Positions 1 to 7,978 of a stretch of 64,000 nt of DNA are shown in pieces (within the stretch, counting starts at the first letter, position 1; the number at the start of each line of letters is the position of its first letter). The notes beneath the pieces were generated by a model that had not been told where the DNA came from, did no database searches, and saw only the letters and a program-made list of their open reading frames with translations. Source of the DNA: a virus; the IMG/VR virus record IMGVR_UViG_3300037628_000218, positions 29,798 to 93,797 of that record. One strand, written 5' to 3'. The translations under genes and the position numbers were made by a program.

Positions 1-14
1 GTTGGGTTTGACAT
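1..14 (-). CDS. Start of a leftward gene cut by the window edge
   Basis: An ATG on the minus strand (complement of positions 12-14) is preceded by a strong AGGAGG ribosome binding site five bases upstream. Only the first few codons (Met-Ser-Asn-Pro) are inside the window, so no function can be given. It follows the 96-residue gene upstream after a short gap and continues the leftward operon. Confidence 0.6.
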
Positions 15-41
15 TGTACCTCCTAAGGTTATTGTTAGGCT

Positions 42-332
42 TCAAATGTAGTACCCGTGGCGTATATAACCTCTATCTTCTTCATTAAACTGCATGAATA
101 TATCAAGGATAGCCCTCTCTACTGCCCATTGTGCCGCTTGCGTAATTGGTCTTTGTTTCGGTAGGCACTCTTCGTCTAACCATTTAATAGCACCGTCATT
201 AAGGTTGCAATCGTCAATTAGTATGTGTAAGTTGCCTCCAACAGCGGCACCATCAAACTCGTAAAGAGCCTCACAAAGTATGCGGAAGTGTTCTCTTGCG
301 GTTTCTATATCTAATTTCAGTATCTCAGTCAT
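42..332 (-). CDS. Hypothetical phage protein, 96 aa
   Basis: A 96-residue soluble protein with no signal peptide or membrane segment. The middle holds GGNLHILIDD, a stretch that recalls a widespread family of small uncharacterised phage proteins. The gene is two bases from the next upstream gene, which suggests translational coupling in the leftward metabolic operon. I do not recognise a function. Confidence 0.75.
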   Translation of the reverse strand: MTEILKLDIETAREHFRILCEALYEFDGAAVGGNLHILIDDCNLNDGAIKWLDEECLPKQRPITQAAQWAVERAILDIFMQFNEEDRGYIRHGYYI

Positions 333-334
333 AC

Positions 335-643
335 TTACCCTCCAGTTTGTTTGTCGGTGCTATTCCGTAGAGACTCTATACCCTCAACACTTTTGGTAGT
401 TTTATAGAAGTGACCAGTGCTAGTGAGCACCTTACCTTCAATAAGACACTTGGAGTATGTTGTCTCCATGACTAACTTACCTTCAACTACTTCAAAACCC
501 ATTACAACACTTGTTGCAACTGGCCCACCTTCTGTAAGGGAATTCCTACCTTTCTCACCAGAATAAGCATCTACACTGGCAAGGGTAGCGTATGCTACTC
601 CATCTTGGCTAAGTAACACGTCTTTCAAAGTACCACGATACAT
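335..643 (-). CDS. Hypothetical protein, 102 aa
   Basis: A 102-residue protein predicted by eye to be mostly beta strand (alternating hydrophobic residues, many Val, Gly and Thr). It has no cysteine cluster, membrane segment or known motif. It starts behind an AGGAGG site and sits between the RNA ligase gene and a 96-residue unknown gene in the same direction. Function unknown. Confidence 0.7.
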   Translation of the reverse strand: MYRGTLKDVLLSQDGVAYATLASVDAYSGEKGRNSLTEGGPVATSVVMGFEVVEGKLVMETTYSKCLIEGKVLTSTGHFYKTTKSVEGIESLRNSTDKQTGG

Positions 644-654
644 ATAATAACCTC

Positions 655-1647
655 CTAAAAAATATATTCAATAAAGTAAGCACGAGTAATATCCTGAGCT
701 TCGCGAGTAAGGGCTTTACATATCTGAGGCCACTCTCCACCCGCAGCTTCCTTAGCATTATCTGCGAACTCCGAGTTGTACTCTGCTAGTGCATCTTTCA
801 TAAGAAGGCCCATTATACGCCCAAAGTCCTTGTTTGTCAGCTCTTCAACAACCTCCTTTGACAGGACATTAGCTAGTCGGTTAGCAGTCAAGTTAGAGTG
901 GACAGCAGCAAGAACCTCATTACCTTTCTCAGACAGGTCTACAGGCTTTGTAATAAGTTTGGAGATTTTACTCTCACTAAACTTACTGTTCTTATTCTTT
1001 ATAGCAACCCTGCTACCGTTACCGAAGTAAAGAACCTTTGAGTAAGGTACAATTACATTACCTTCTTTAACGTTAACCTCAGGGCTTTCATACCCTAATA
1101 ACTCAGGGACTAAGGAGTTTCCATTGTTAGGAACGGCTAAAGCATCATAGATATTATCCGCTAAACCTAAAAGAGGTACAACAGCTAAACCTGACCCCCG
1201 TATTATTTCTTCCATAACTTCAAAAGGTTGAGGTACATTGTCTAAGCGCAACTCAAAGGCCATGAACTCGTTGTTAGGGCTGTACTCTACCTCACCCGCT
1301 ACTCGTTTAGCGTTATCCCCCTGCTTACCGTTAAGGGAGCCACCAAAGATCTCACCGAAAATTCTAATTTCTTTTACGAATGGGTACATACGGATAATAT
1401 AATCTATAGCTTCACGAAACTCTTTGAACATTGAGGTATACCCATTAAAAGCTTCTGTATCCTTCAAGAATGCGTTACGGCGGCTAAACTCAAGAAGGTC
1501 TGTAGGTACATCATAGTGTATTCCGAAGTTAGCTCCATGTATCTTTTCAGTAATGGCGTACTTCACATTAGCGTACCCGTGCTCTTCAATTATAGCTATT
1601 AAGCGTTGTTTAACGTTCTCAAGACTGTGGTACTTTTTGAATTCCAT
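655..1647 (-). CDS. RNA ligase, T4 Rnl2 type
   Basis: Joins 3'-OH and 5'-phosphate RNA ends through a lysyl-AMP intermediate; in phages such enzymes repair tRNAs or other RNAs cut by host nucleases. The nucleophile motif KIHGAN places Lys35 at the same position as in T4 Rnl2, and the 330-residue length matches T4 Rnl2 (334). Later nucleotidyltransferase motifs follow in order: FGEIFGG (about residue 96), the AFELR strand (about 129), and a basic AIKNKN segment (about 214). It lies next to yqeY and a tRNA gene, which fits RNA repair or translation. The start has a moderate GAGGAA site. Confidence 0.92.
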   Translation of the reverse strand: MEFKKYHSLENVKQRLIAIIEEHGYANVKYAITEKIHGANFGIHYDVPTDLLEFSRRNAFLKDTEAFNGYTSMFKEFREAIDYIIRMYPFVKEIRIFGEIFGGSLNGKQGDNAKRVAGEVEYSPNNEFMAFELRLDNVPQPFEVMEEIIRGSGLAVVPLLGLADNIYDALAVPNNGNSLVPELLGYESPEVNVKEGNVIVPYSKVLYFGNGSRVAIKNKNSKFSESKISKLITKPVDLSEKGNEVLAAVHSNLTANRLANVLSKEVVEELTNKDFGRIMGLLMKDALAEYNSEFADNAKEAAGGEWPQICKALTREAQDITRAYFIEYIF

Positions 1648-1667
1648 CTAGTTATTCCTCTTTTAGT

Positions 1668-2063
1668 TTATTGCAGGTTAGCCTTAGCAACCCTTGATGC
1701 CAGCTTACCATCGAACAAGCCCTTAGAGTACCTGTTAAGATACCCCATAAACTGACCAATACTGTTTGCATGTGACTCAACCCATATCACACAAAGCTCG
1801 TCCTCTGTCAGTTGTTTAGGTATGTACTCAGCAAGAATACCGATCTCAGTTTGAGTGTCCTCGCTGTATTTAATTGCTAGGAACTCCTGACAGTTACTTT
1901 GGAACTTCTTAACAAGTGCAAGCATATCAAACTTCTTTGCCTGCCTCCCTTTAAGTGCAGTCTCAGCTTCACCTACTAGCGTTGTCAGTAGGGTAGTGCG
2001 TAGCTTATCTGTGCCTTTCCGAGCTATTGTACGGTCTTGCTTAATTCTTGCTAGTAGTTCCAT
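1668..2063 (-). CDS. GatB/YqeY-family protein
   Basis: A 131-residue mostly helical protein whose second half matches the YqeY pattern: ILAEYIPKQLTEDEL, then a MGYLN helix and a GLFDGKLAS segment near the C-terminus. YqeY proteins resemble the tRNA-binding tail domain of GatB amidotransferase; their exact role is not settled. Here it stands between an RNA ligase gene and tRNA-type sequences, which fits a tRNA-linked task, but that is inference. The start follows an AGGAGGA site. Confidence 0.8.
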   Translation of the reverse strand: MELLARIKQDRTIARKGTDKLRTTLLTTLVGEAETALKGRQAKKFDMLALVKKFQSNCQEFLAIKYSEDTQTEIGILAEYIPKQLTEDELCVIWVESHANSIGQFMGYLNRYSKGLFDGKLASRVAKANLQ

Positions 2064-2082
2064 AGTTCCTCCTAAGTTAAAT

Positions 2083-2156
2083 TGGAGCAGGAGGGGGAAT
2101 TTAACCCTTCCGATTACCTTCGCAGACAGAGGTTAACGGTGTCTGTAGGATCCTGC
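2083..2156 (-). tRNA. Degenerate or aberrant tRNA-like element
   Basis: A 74-base segment begins GCAGGA and ends TCCTGC-T-CCA, giving a six-pair acceptor stem with an encoded CCA. A hairpin with a TTAAATT loop sits where the T arm should be. The D arm cannot be folded normally and the central hairpin (CAGAC/GTCTG) has an oversized 13-base loop, so no anticodon can be assigned safely. It lies six bases downstream of tRNA-Arg in the same transcript. It could be a decayed tRNA or a tRNA-like structure. Confidence 0.4.
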
Positions 2157-2162
2157 ATAAAT

Positions 2163-2240
2163 TGGCACCCTCTGCTGGACTCGAACCAGCGACAATTGTG
2201 TTAGAAGCACAAATTCTCTAAAAGACTGAGCTAAGAGGGT
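2163..2240 (-). tRNA. tRNA-Arg (anticodon TCT)
   Basis: Acceptor ACCCTCT pairs with AGAGGGT and is followed by GCCA with the CCA encoded. The anticodon stem TTGTG/CACAA holds loop CTTCTAA with anticodon TCT, reading AGA. The T arm GCTGG-TTCGAGT-CCAGC is perfect. The D stem has one mismatch. AGA is rare in many enterobacterial hosts, so phages often carry this tRNA. Confidence 0.93.
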
Positions 2241-2265
2241 TTAAAAGTGTTCATAGTAGGTTCTG

Positions 2266-2622
2266 CTAAAAAGGGAGGTCTTCCGCTAACACTGTCTGTT
2301 CTTCCTGTTCAACTCCCGTTAAGGTTACTCCTAACTTCTCTAGCTTAAGATTAACATTGTCCAACTGGTCTTGAAGGAGAATTTTAGTAGCAGCTATTAC
2401 TTGACCCACTATGTAACACTCTTCAAGATATATAGTATTACAGCTGTCACCATCAGGGGTTAGCATTACCCTTCTACTTTTGTTAAGGTCTAAGCGTTGC
2501 TCTGTTAAATTTCTTCCTGGCTTCGACCGCGCTAGGGTATAATTACAGTTACTTATACTCTTCTCTATTTTATTTCTTAAGTTAAGTAGAAAAGTCACAT
2601 CCTCAAAATCTGATTCTAACAT
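2266..2622 (-). CDS. Hypothetical protein with SSB-like C-terminal tail
   Basis: A 118-residue mainly helical protein with no named domain. Its extreme C-terminus is acidic and ends EDLPF, close to the DDIPF tail with which bacterial single-stranded DNA-binding protein recruits partners. The tail could dock this protein onto enzymes that bind SSB, but the rest shows no OB-fold signature. It is separated from the radical SAM gene by a 20-base spacer carrying CAGGAG. Confidence 0.7.
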   Translation of the reverse strand: MLESDFEDVTFLLNLRNKIEKSISNCNYTLARSKPGRNLTEQRLDLNKSRRVMLTPDGDSCNTIYLEECYIVGQVIAATKILLQDQLDNVNLKLEKLGVTLTGVEQEEQTVLAEDLPF

Positions 2623-2642
2623 AATTGTATCTCCTGTATTGT

Positions 2643-3608
2643 TTAAGCTGCTTTTGGTACGTGAACTCGCGCTTTGCCTGTACCATGTGTTTTCTTGATT
2701 AGATCTGGATGGTTCTTAGCCCAGTCCTGAACATACCAAAGTTGACCACAACCACCGCCTATATCATCTTGGCCTGCTGGATCAAACATACGTACACTAT
2801 ACCCTGCTTCTAGCATCTTGTCCATAAAATCTTCAACTAACTTACGTTGACGTTGGTTAGCAGCTGATACCCCTTCATCAGCTTCACATATTACTGACAA
2901 AGTACACTCCCAAATTCCTGCTGGGAAGTGTTCACGGAGGGCGGTAACATCCTCCATAGTGTTATTCTTATCATGCACACAGTAATTGAAGAAAGGTCTA
3001 CGTCCTGTGCTACCAGCCCAGTAAGAACCCCACTGAGAAATCTCAGATAGACTTAGCTTTGCTGTCATAGGGATTAACTTATCTCTAGCTTCTTGTACTG
3101 CTTCGTGGATTGAAAACTGTAAGCCTACTTGACTTATCTCTTGGCTTAACTCACACAATTCCAACCAGTTATGATGGGTAGAGTTAGGGGCCATAGTAGA
3201 GATCAGGAGGTCAGCAGTAGGGTACTCCACATTGAGTCTCCTTATAGCTGTTTTTAGCTCCTTCCAGTTCAGCATAGGCTCACCCATAGACATGAACATT
3301 ATTTGTAGTTTATCTATATCCTTAGCGCAGATTGATTCTTCAGATTCTGCAAGTAAGATACAAGCCTTCACCTGACTGAAGATCTCGTCAGCGGTTAAGT
3401 TCCTGATAAAGAAGTTACCAGTACCGCAGAAGCGACAACCAACAGGACACCCAGATTGAGTTGAGCAACAGACTACTGTTCGATCCATGTAAGTAGGGTA
3501 CTTGTAAAGCACTGCTTCAGCTACCGCACCATTGCTTCCCTCTTGTGTGAAAACAATCTTCTTAACATTCTGATCTGAACTATGAACTACCTCTTGCTTA
3601 TCCCACAT
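2643..3608 (-). CDS. RlmN-like radical SAM RNA methyltransferase
   Basis: RlmN/Cfr enzymes methylate adenosine in 23S rRNA (and tRNA for RlmN) using S-adenosylmethionine and a 4Fe-4S cluster. The cluster ligands CPVGCRFC lie at residues 54-61 (CxxxCxxC). MSMGEPMLNW matches the GEP motif that binds SAM. A C-terminal GGGCGQLW supplies the second catalytic cysteine expected in this family. At 321 residues it is shorter than bacterial RlmN, chiefly at the N-terminus. The substrate is not known; altering the ribosome or tRNA is the simplest reading. Confidence 0.88.
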   Translation of the reverse strand: MWDKQEVVHSSDQNVKKIVFTQEGSNGAVAEAVLYKYPTYMDRTVVCCSTQSGCPVGCRFCGTGNFFIRNLTADEIFSQVKACILLAESEESICAKDIDKLQIMFMSMGEPMLNWKELKTAIRRLNVEYPTADLLISTMAPNSTHHNWLELCELSQEISQVGLQFSIHEAVQEARDKLIPMTAKLSLSEISQWGSYWAGSTGRRPFFNYCVHDKNNTMEDVTALREHFPAGIWECTLSVICEADEGVSAANQRQRKLVEDFMDKMLEAGYSVRMFDPAGQDDIGGGCGQLWYVQDWAKNHPDLIKKTHGTGKARVHVPKAA

Positions 3609-3690
3609 ACTAGGTCTCCTGTATTGTTTAAGTTTTCGTTTACCTTCTCGGCTCTAAGGCAGATTACCAGTCAATGCTTAAGTTGAGAGT

Positions 3691-3719
3691 ACCTTACTTA
3701 ATTTCAGATACTCTGTCAA
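3691..3719 (-). promoter_or_regulatory. Sigma70-type promoter for the RlmN-like gene
   Basis: On the minus strand TTGACA, a 17-base spacer and TAAGGT lie about 110 bases before the RlmN-like start. About 45 bases around it are nearly identical to the promoter at 4378-4406. Confidence 0.75.
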
Positions 3720-3739
3720 CTACTTTTACCTAATTAACT

Positions 3740-4345
3740 TTAAATGTCCCAGCCTGTAGCTTCACGTACCATCTCAGTTAGCATCTCGTTTGCTGCTGAC
3801 CTTGCTGACCTTGCTGCTGCCTCTGCTGCCTCTGCTGACCTTGCTGCTGACCTTGCTGCTGACCTTGCTGCTGACCATGCTGCTGACCTTGCTGCTGACC
3901 TTGCTGCTGACCCTGCTGACCTTGCTGCTGACCTTGCTGCTGACCATGCTGCTGACCTTGCTGACTCCTCCCCTGTTTTTAGCCAAGTTAAGATTAACTC
4001 AAAATCTGCATCTGGGCAGTATGGTCTGATCTTTTCGATGTGAATCAAAGCCTGGCTCCTAGCAAATTGGTGTAGTATCTTATCTGCGTCTACCCAATCT
4101 ATATATTTCCTAGTAGAAGCTGCTATTTTATCAGTACCTACCACTATCTCCCCGCCAAGTTCAACCAAGTATAATATTGATCCTGGTGCGTGGTTAACTG
4201 CATCTAAGAGGTTGATAGATGCGTGTAGGCCATTTTTACATAGTTTGATCTTGCCAAGCACCTTATGGGTTGTACCCTTCCGTATTTTACGACCATCTCC
4301 GTGCCTTAATCGTCTCTCTTCCTTTGCAAAGTAAAAAGCTTGCAT
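3740..4345 (-). CDS. DUF7666-like protein with Ala-Arg-Ser repeat tail
   Basis: The first 120 residues resemble an uncharacterised phage/bacterial domain (DUF7666-like): a CKNGLHAS segment, HAPGSILYLVEL, a DK/R cluster and a helix LHQFARSQAL. Residues about 128-185 are a low-complexity run of SAARSA and SAAW units, encoded by imperfect CTGCTGACCTTG repeats, ending in a short unique tail. The gene has its own promoter and is bracketed by two near-identical promoter copies. Function unknown; the repeat should be length-variable. Confidence 0.75.
   Translation of the reverse strand: MQAFYFAKEERRLRHGDGRKIRKGTTHKVLGKIKLCKNGLHASINLLDAVNHAPGSILYLVELGGEIVVGTDKIAASTRKYIDWVDADKILHQFARSQALIHIEKIRPYCPDADFELILTWLKTGEESARSAAWSAARSAARSAGSAARSAARSAAWSAARSAARSAARSAEAAEAAARSARSAANEMLTEMVREATGWDI
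3791..3968. repeat. Imperfect 12-15 bp tandem repeats coding Ala-Arg-Ser
   Basis: About 178 bases built from TTGCTGCTGACC-like units with occasional CATGCTGCTGACC and CTCTGCTGC variants. It lies inside the DUF7666-like gene and keeps its frame. All six frames stay open here, which creates long false ORFs. Confidence 0.9.
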
Positions 4346-4377
4346 ACTCTGTTCTCCCCCTCAGTTAAGTTGAGAGT

Positions 4378-4406
4378 ATCCTACTTAATTTCAGATACTC
4401 TGTCAA
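4378..4406 (-). promoter_or_regulatory. Sigma70-type promoter for the DUF7666-like gene
   Basis: TTGACA-17-TAGGAT on the minus strand, about 35 bases before the start codon, followed by a GGGGGAGA ribosome site. It is the better match of the duplicated promoter pair at 3691 and 4378, which share about 40 of 45 bases. Confidence 0.8.
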
Positions 4407-4411
4407 CAACT

Positions 4412-6949
4412 TTAGCTACAAGACTTCTGCCCTGTTTCTAAATCAACGTAGCAAGCTTTAGCTCCTTCGTCAGCTTCATCCTCTTCCTCCTCCTTCACTT
4501 CATTAAGGATTCCGAACCTCTTACCACCACTATTAAATGTGGTTGCTCCTTTACAACCAAGCTTATAGGCATCAATATAGATACTTTTAAACTCCTCCCA
4601 AGGCATTTCTGGGGAGACATTGATAGTTTTAGAGACAGCAGAATCAACATAGCGGGTGGACAATGCTAGAACATCTAGGTGCTCCTTAGCAGTACACTCA
4701 TTAGCAGTCTTACCCTTAACTCCCCAAGTCCCATAGGCGTAGTCAGTTACCCTCTCAACACGTTCTCCTTCATAGGTCTTGATAGTCCTATCATAGTAAT
4801 GGCTGAACACTGGCTCAATACCACCACTGATATTATCAGCTGTGAGGCTAATAGTTCCTGTAGGGGCCATGCTAAGCAAGTGGCTATTACGTATTCCCTG
4901 TGTACGTATCTTATCCTGCAACCACTGGGGGAGGGTTTTAATAAACTTACTCTCACAGTACTTGTCAACATCAAAAGCTGGGAAAGAACCCTTCTCAAGT
5001 GCTAAGTCGCAAGAGGCACTATAGGTCTCATTAGTATAAACCTGTAGGACTCCCTCATACCATTCAAGGAACTCAGGAGACCCGTAGGTGAACCCTAAAG
5101 CCTCCCCTGCATTAGCCACCCCTGTTAAGCCTAAACCCATTCTACGCTTTGTCCTACTCTCCTCTGCTTGGATCTCAAGGGGGAAGGTTGCAATATCATG
5201 AATGTTATCCATAGCCCTCACAATGTGTGGGATGTCAGCCTTGAACTGCTCCATTCCGAAGAAGAAGTTTCCATCTAAGTCAGTAAAGATATACTTAACT
5301 AGGTTCCAGCTACCTAAGAGACAGGCACCTCCTGGGGGTAAAGGCATCTCCCCGCAGTTATGAACAACCATAGAGTCTGCTATGAAGTTATGAGTTCCCT
5401 CTACAGTTAAATCATAAACATCGGTAACCTCCCCTTGCTCTATAGATACAATCTCATTTCCAGAGAGTGTCCCACCTGAAGCACTTGCTACTCTAATATT
5501 TTCCAGTTGGAGATCTCTACTACTCTCCGAAGTGAGGCTGTCAGGGTAAGCTAAACTACTACACAACTGCACCACCTTGTCACCTCCTACAAGATTCTTA
5601 GCCTCAACCCACCCTTTATCATGAACCATAACTTCATGGTTACCCGTTACACGGATAGTCTTACCATTTTGTGTAGTAACATTAATGGTTTGCGTGTCTT
5701 GCTTGCTAATCCATGAAGCAGTGGCGTTCCTTACTCCTAAAGACCCATCAGCTAACATAGTGTAAACTTGTGTTGGCTCTTTAATATCCTTGATTTTAAC
5801 TCTTCCATTTATAGTTTCTATTAAGGAGTCAGGATGCAAGCATGGATTTGTCGCCCTGATCTCCTCACAGTAGTACAAGTTGTTTAACTCGTTTATACGA
5901 TCAATGAATAGAACTCCCATATATGTTAAAGTAAGTACGCTACTCCTTACCCCAGCTAACCTCGATCAAAGTTAACTGCTGCATGTCTCCATACAGATCA
6001 GACTATATCAAGAACTCAAAGAGTTCCCACCTATTTCCACCCGCTTGGGTGTACTCCGTTGTCGGATAGTCGTTGCACGTTCAATTAAATACCTGTCGTA
6101 TAGTGTACTTAATAGCTTCGCTCAGGATTGCCCTCACCCTAGATGTTAGGGGTTCCCCTGAATTAAAGTGGTTTCGACATAAGATCACTCTTATGAAGCC
6201 CAGTATTATTTAGGTTCTGCCCAATCCCACGTTGAGCGCATTATCTCTTCCCACAAGTTCTTAACGCTAACCTGCTTATACACTCTTCCTTGGAAAGTTA
6301 GATTAAAAACCTCGTCAATACCTGAATCAGTAACACGAATAACCTTCTCCATGAACTCGTCAGTGATTGCTATGGAAAGGTTGAAAGCTTTCAAGTTGGT
6401 ATCATTTTGTTTAGCGTGAATAAACTCTTCAATATCTGGGTGGTCGATACGCAGTACTCCGATTTGCGCCCCTCGGCGATGCCCAGCACTAGCTATGGTA
6501 TTACAGATAGCATCAAAGATGTTCATAAAGCTAAGAGGCCCACTAGACTTGGAATCTAACGATACAATACGATCATCCCTTGGTCTAAGTGAAGAAAAAT
6601 CATACCCTATTCCTCCTCCAACCCGCATAGTTTGTGCTGAGTCCTTCGCCCTGTCCATAATGGAATCCATCGAGTCTTCTATGTTTTTACTAACGAAGCA
6701 ATTAAAAGGGGTTATCTGGCGTGGTGTTCCAATAGCCGCTTGAGTTCTTCCACCTCCCATAAACGCTTGGATTAGTAAAATGGCTCTAACCTTGTAGTAG
6801 TGTTCCTCGTTATCTTTTAATGCACTTGCGAACCTAGACACCCCCTCCTTGAAGGACTCCCCATTCATTCGGTATTTCATTGCATGTATTTCTTTACTAA
6901 TGGCTAATTTTGGGCCATACTCTTCAATCTTATCAATCGTATCAGACAC
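4412..6949 (-). CDS. nrdJ: Class II (B12-dependent) ribonucleotide reductase, split by intron and intein
   Basis: Reduces ribonucleotides to deoxyribonucleotides for phage DNA synthesis. The coding sequence is join(4412..5917, 6212..6949): exon 1 ends TWDWAEP, exon 2 resumes GVLFIDRINEL, and the join restores the conserved reading. A 162-residue intein (5357-5842) must then be spliced out. The mature enzyme is 585 residues: PFNCF holds Cys84 of the redox pair, NPCGE holds the thiyl-radical Cys272 and Glu274, and the tail carries Cys573 and Cys584, as in class II enzymes that take electrons through C-terminal cysteines. No R2 subunit gene is present, which agrees with class II. A thioredoxin-like gene overlaps the start by eight bases. 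Confidence 0.93.
5357..5842 (-). other. Mini-intein at the reductase catalytic cysteine
   Basis: This protein intron of 162 residues removes itself after translation. The N-terminal splicing block reads CLHPDSLIET, block B contains VTGNHEV, and the C-terminal blocks read VYDLTVEGTHNF and end VVHN before Cys+1. All residues needed for standard splicing (Cys1, the block B His, His-Asn, Cys+1) are present. There is no room for a homing endonuclease domain. The insertion point is NP|CGE, so the +1 residue is the reductase's own radical cysteine and unspliced enzyme must be dead. Confidence 0.93.
5918..6211 (-). other. Group I intron in nrdJ, 294 nt, ORF-less
   Basis: The intron lies between exon codons CCT and GGA; the upstream exon ends in T and the intron ends in G, as group I splicing requires. 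The conserved core is visible on the minus strand: a P-like AATTCAGGGGAA, a Q-like AATCCTGAGCGAAGC, R (GTGCAACGACTATCC, 6064-6078) and S (GATATAGTC, 6001-6009), with R and S able to pair as P7. It has no endonuclease ORF and reads as a compact td-like (subgroup IA) intron. Confidence 0.92.
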
Positions 6950-7190
6950 TCTTCACTCCTACTTTTTTAAGTTTTCCTATTAAATCATCAGACACACCTA
7001 CAAACCGAGTAACCTCAGTATCGCCGTCATAAACTATTGTGGTGGGTATGCCTCTGATACCTTCTGCTGCTGCCTTATTCGGCTCTCCTTCTATACTTAT
7101 TGCTGTATACTCAATCCCAGCACGAGAAAGAGAGCCTTTTACCATTCGAGAGGGGCCACACCAATCAGCCCCGAATACTACTAATCTCAT
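6942..7190 (-). CDS. Thioredoxin/glutaredoxin-like protein with CGPS site
   Basis: An 82-residue thioredoxin-fold protein with the active-site loop ADWCGPS (Cys11, Ser14) and the cis-proline motif GIPTT. Its position, overlapping the reductase start by eight bases, marks it as the likely electron donor. Unusually, the second active-site cysteine of WCGPC is serine, so classical dithiol reduction is not possible with this loop alone; a monothiol mechanism or another cysteine donor would be needed. Confidence 0.88.
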   Translation of the reverse strand: MRLVVFGADWCGPSRMVKGSLSRAGIEYTAISIEGEPNKAAAEGIRGIPTTIVYDGDTEVTRFVGVSDDLIGKLKKVGVKSV

Positions 7191-7241
7191 AAATTCTCCT
7201 AGTTGTGTTTAAAGGATGCTAGCTACAAGAGTGTAGCTAAC

Positions 7242-7544
7242 TCAGAACATGAGTCTGTCTAGTAAGTTATCACTAATTTCAAACTCAGGTTGGTGTGGGT
7301 AGGCTGTATACCTCCCATTGCGCCCGACCTGGTATATACTATCTTCTACTTTAAAACAAAAGGGTGGTAGTTCCCCTTCTTTAACACCAACACGTAGTCT
7401 TAGAACTTGAAGCTCTGTAGCAACAAAAGTAGTAAGCTCTTTGTCTTCAAGTGCCAAAATCCTCTGATACCAAGCTTCTATGTTTTTATCGCAGCACGCT
7501 AGTACATCCTGCTGTAACCAAGTAACTGTAAGTTTCTCTAGCAT
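7242..7544 (-). CDS. Hypothetical protein, 100 aa
   Basis: A 100-residue soluble protein, helical in its first half and richer in aromatic residues at the end (a YQVGRNGRYTAYPHQ segment). No known motif. It lies between the dCMP deaminase and thioredoxin-like genes and has an AGGAGGAGAACG ribosome site, so it belongs to the nucleotide-metabolism operon. Function unknown. Confidence 0.75.
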   Translation of the reverse strand: MLEKLTVTWLQQDVLACCDKNIEAWYQRILALEDKELTTFVATELQVLRLRVGVKEGELPPFCFKVEDSIYQVGRNGRYTAYPHQPEFEISDNLLDRLMF

Positions 7545-7557
7545 TCGTTCTCCTCCT

Positions 7558-7977
7558 CTACATTAGTTCAGTAACCCTTATCCCAGCCCTTCTCAGTTCG
7601 TCTAACCCTGAGTCACAGCGGTAACGATGCTTAATATACACTTCTTTAATCTGAGCACCAATCAGAAGCATAGCACAAGAATGGCAAGGGCTATAAGTTA
7701 TAAATACTGTTGCACCTTTTGTGCTGACCCCTTCTGCCATCATCTTACTTAATGCCGCTGCCTCAGCATGTCTAACCTGGGGCTTGGTTACTAGCTCCCC
7801 CTTAACAGTATCTTCACAGCAGTTATCTTCATAGCCAATATAAGTACCGTTAAGCCCTATAGCGCACATACCAGACTCTGTGACAATGCAGCAACCCACT
7901 TTAAGCCTTTCAGCTACAGAGGTCTTAGCAGCTGCCTCAGCCATCTCCATGTACATTTGTAAGTATTTTACTTTCAC
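7558..7977 (-). CDS. dCMP deaminase-like zinc enzyme
   Basis: Deoxycytidylate deaminases turn dCMP into dUMP, the precursor of dTMP. The 139-residue protein carries the zinc and proton-shuttle motifs HAE (residues 70-72) and PCHSC (97-101) in the correct order and spacing. Additional cysteines (Cys29-Cys30, Cys53-Cys54) occur before the HAE motif; phage dCMP deaminases often have an extra zinc site there. No thymidylate synthase was seen in the window. Confidence 0.9.
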   Translation of the reverse strand: MKVKYLQMYMEMAEAAAKTSVAERLKVGCCIVTESGMCAIGLNGTYIGYEDNCCEDTVKGELVTKPQVRHAEAAALSKMMAEGVSTKGATVFITYSPCHSCAMLLIGAQIKEVYIKHRYRCDSGLDELRRAGIRVTELM

Positions 7978-7978
7978 A

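Noticed and set aside
3744-4043. Long open frames in several frames over the CTG repeats
   Set aside because: The repeat opens all frames; only the 3740-4345 reading has a promoter, ribosome site and protein-like N-terminal domain.
5918-5920. ATG as the start of a separate reductase fragment gene
   Set aside because: It is the 3' end of the intron and has no ribosome site; group I core elements and extein continuity explain it.
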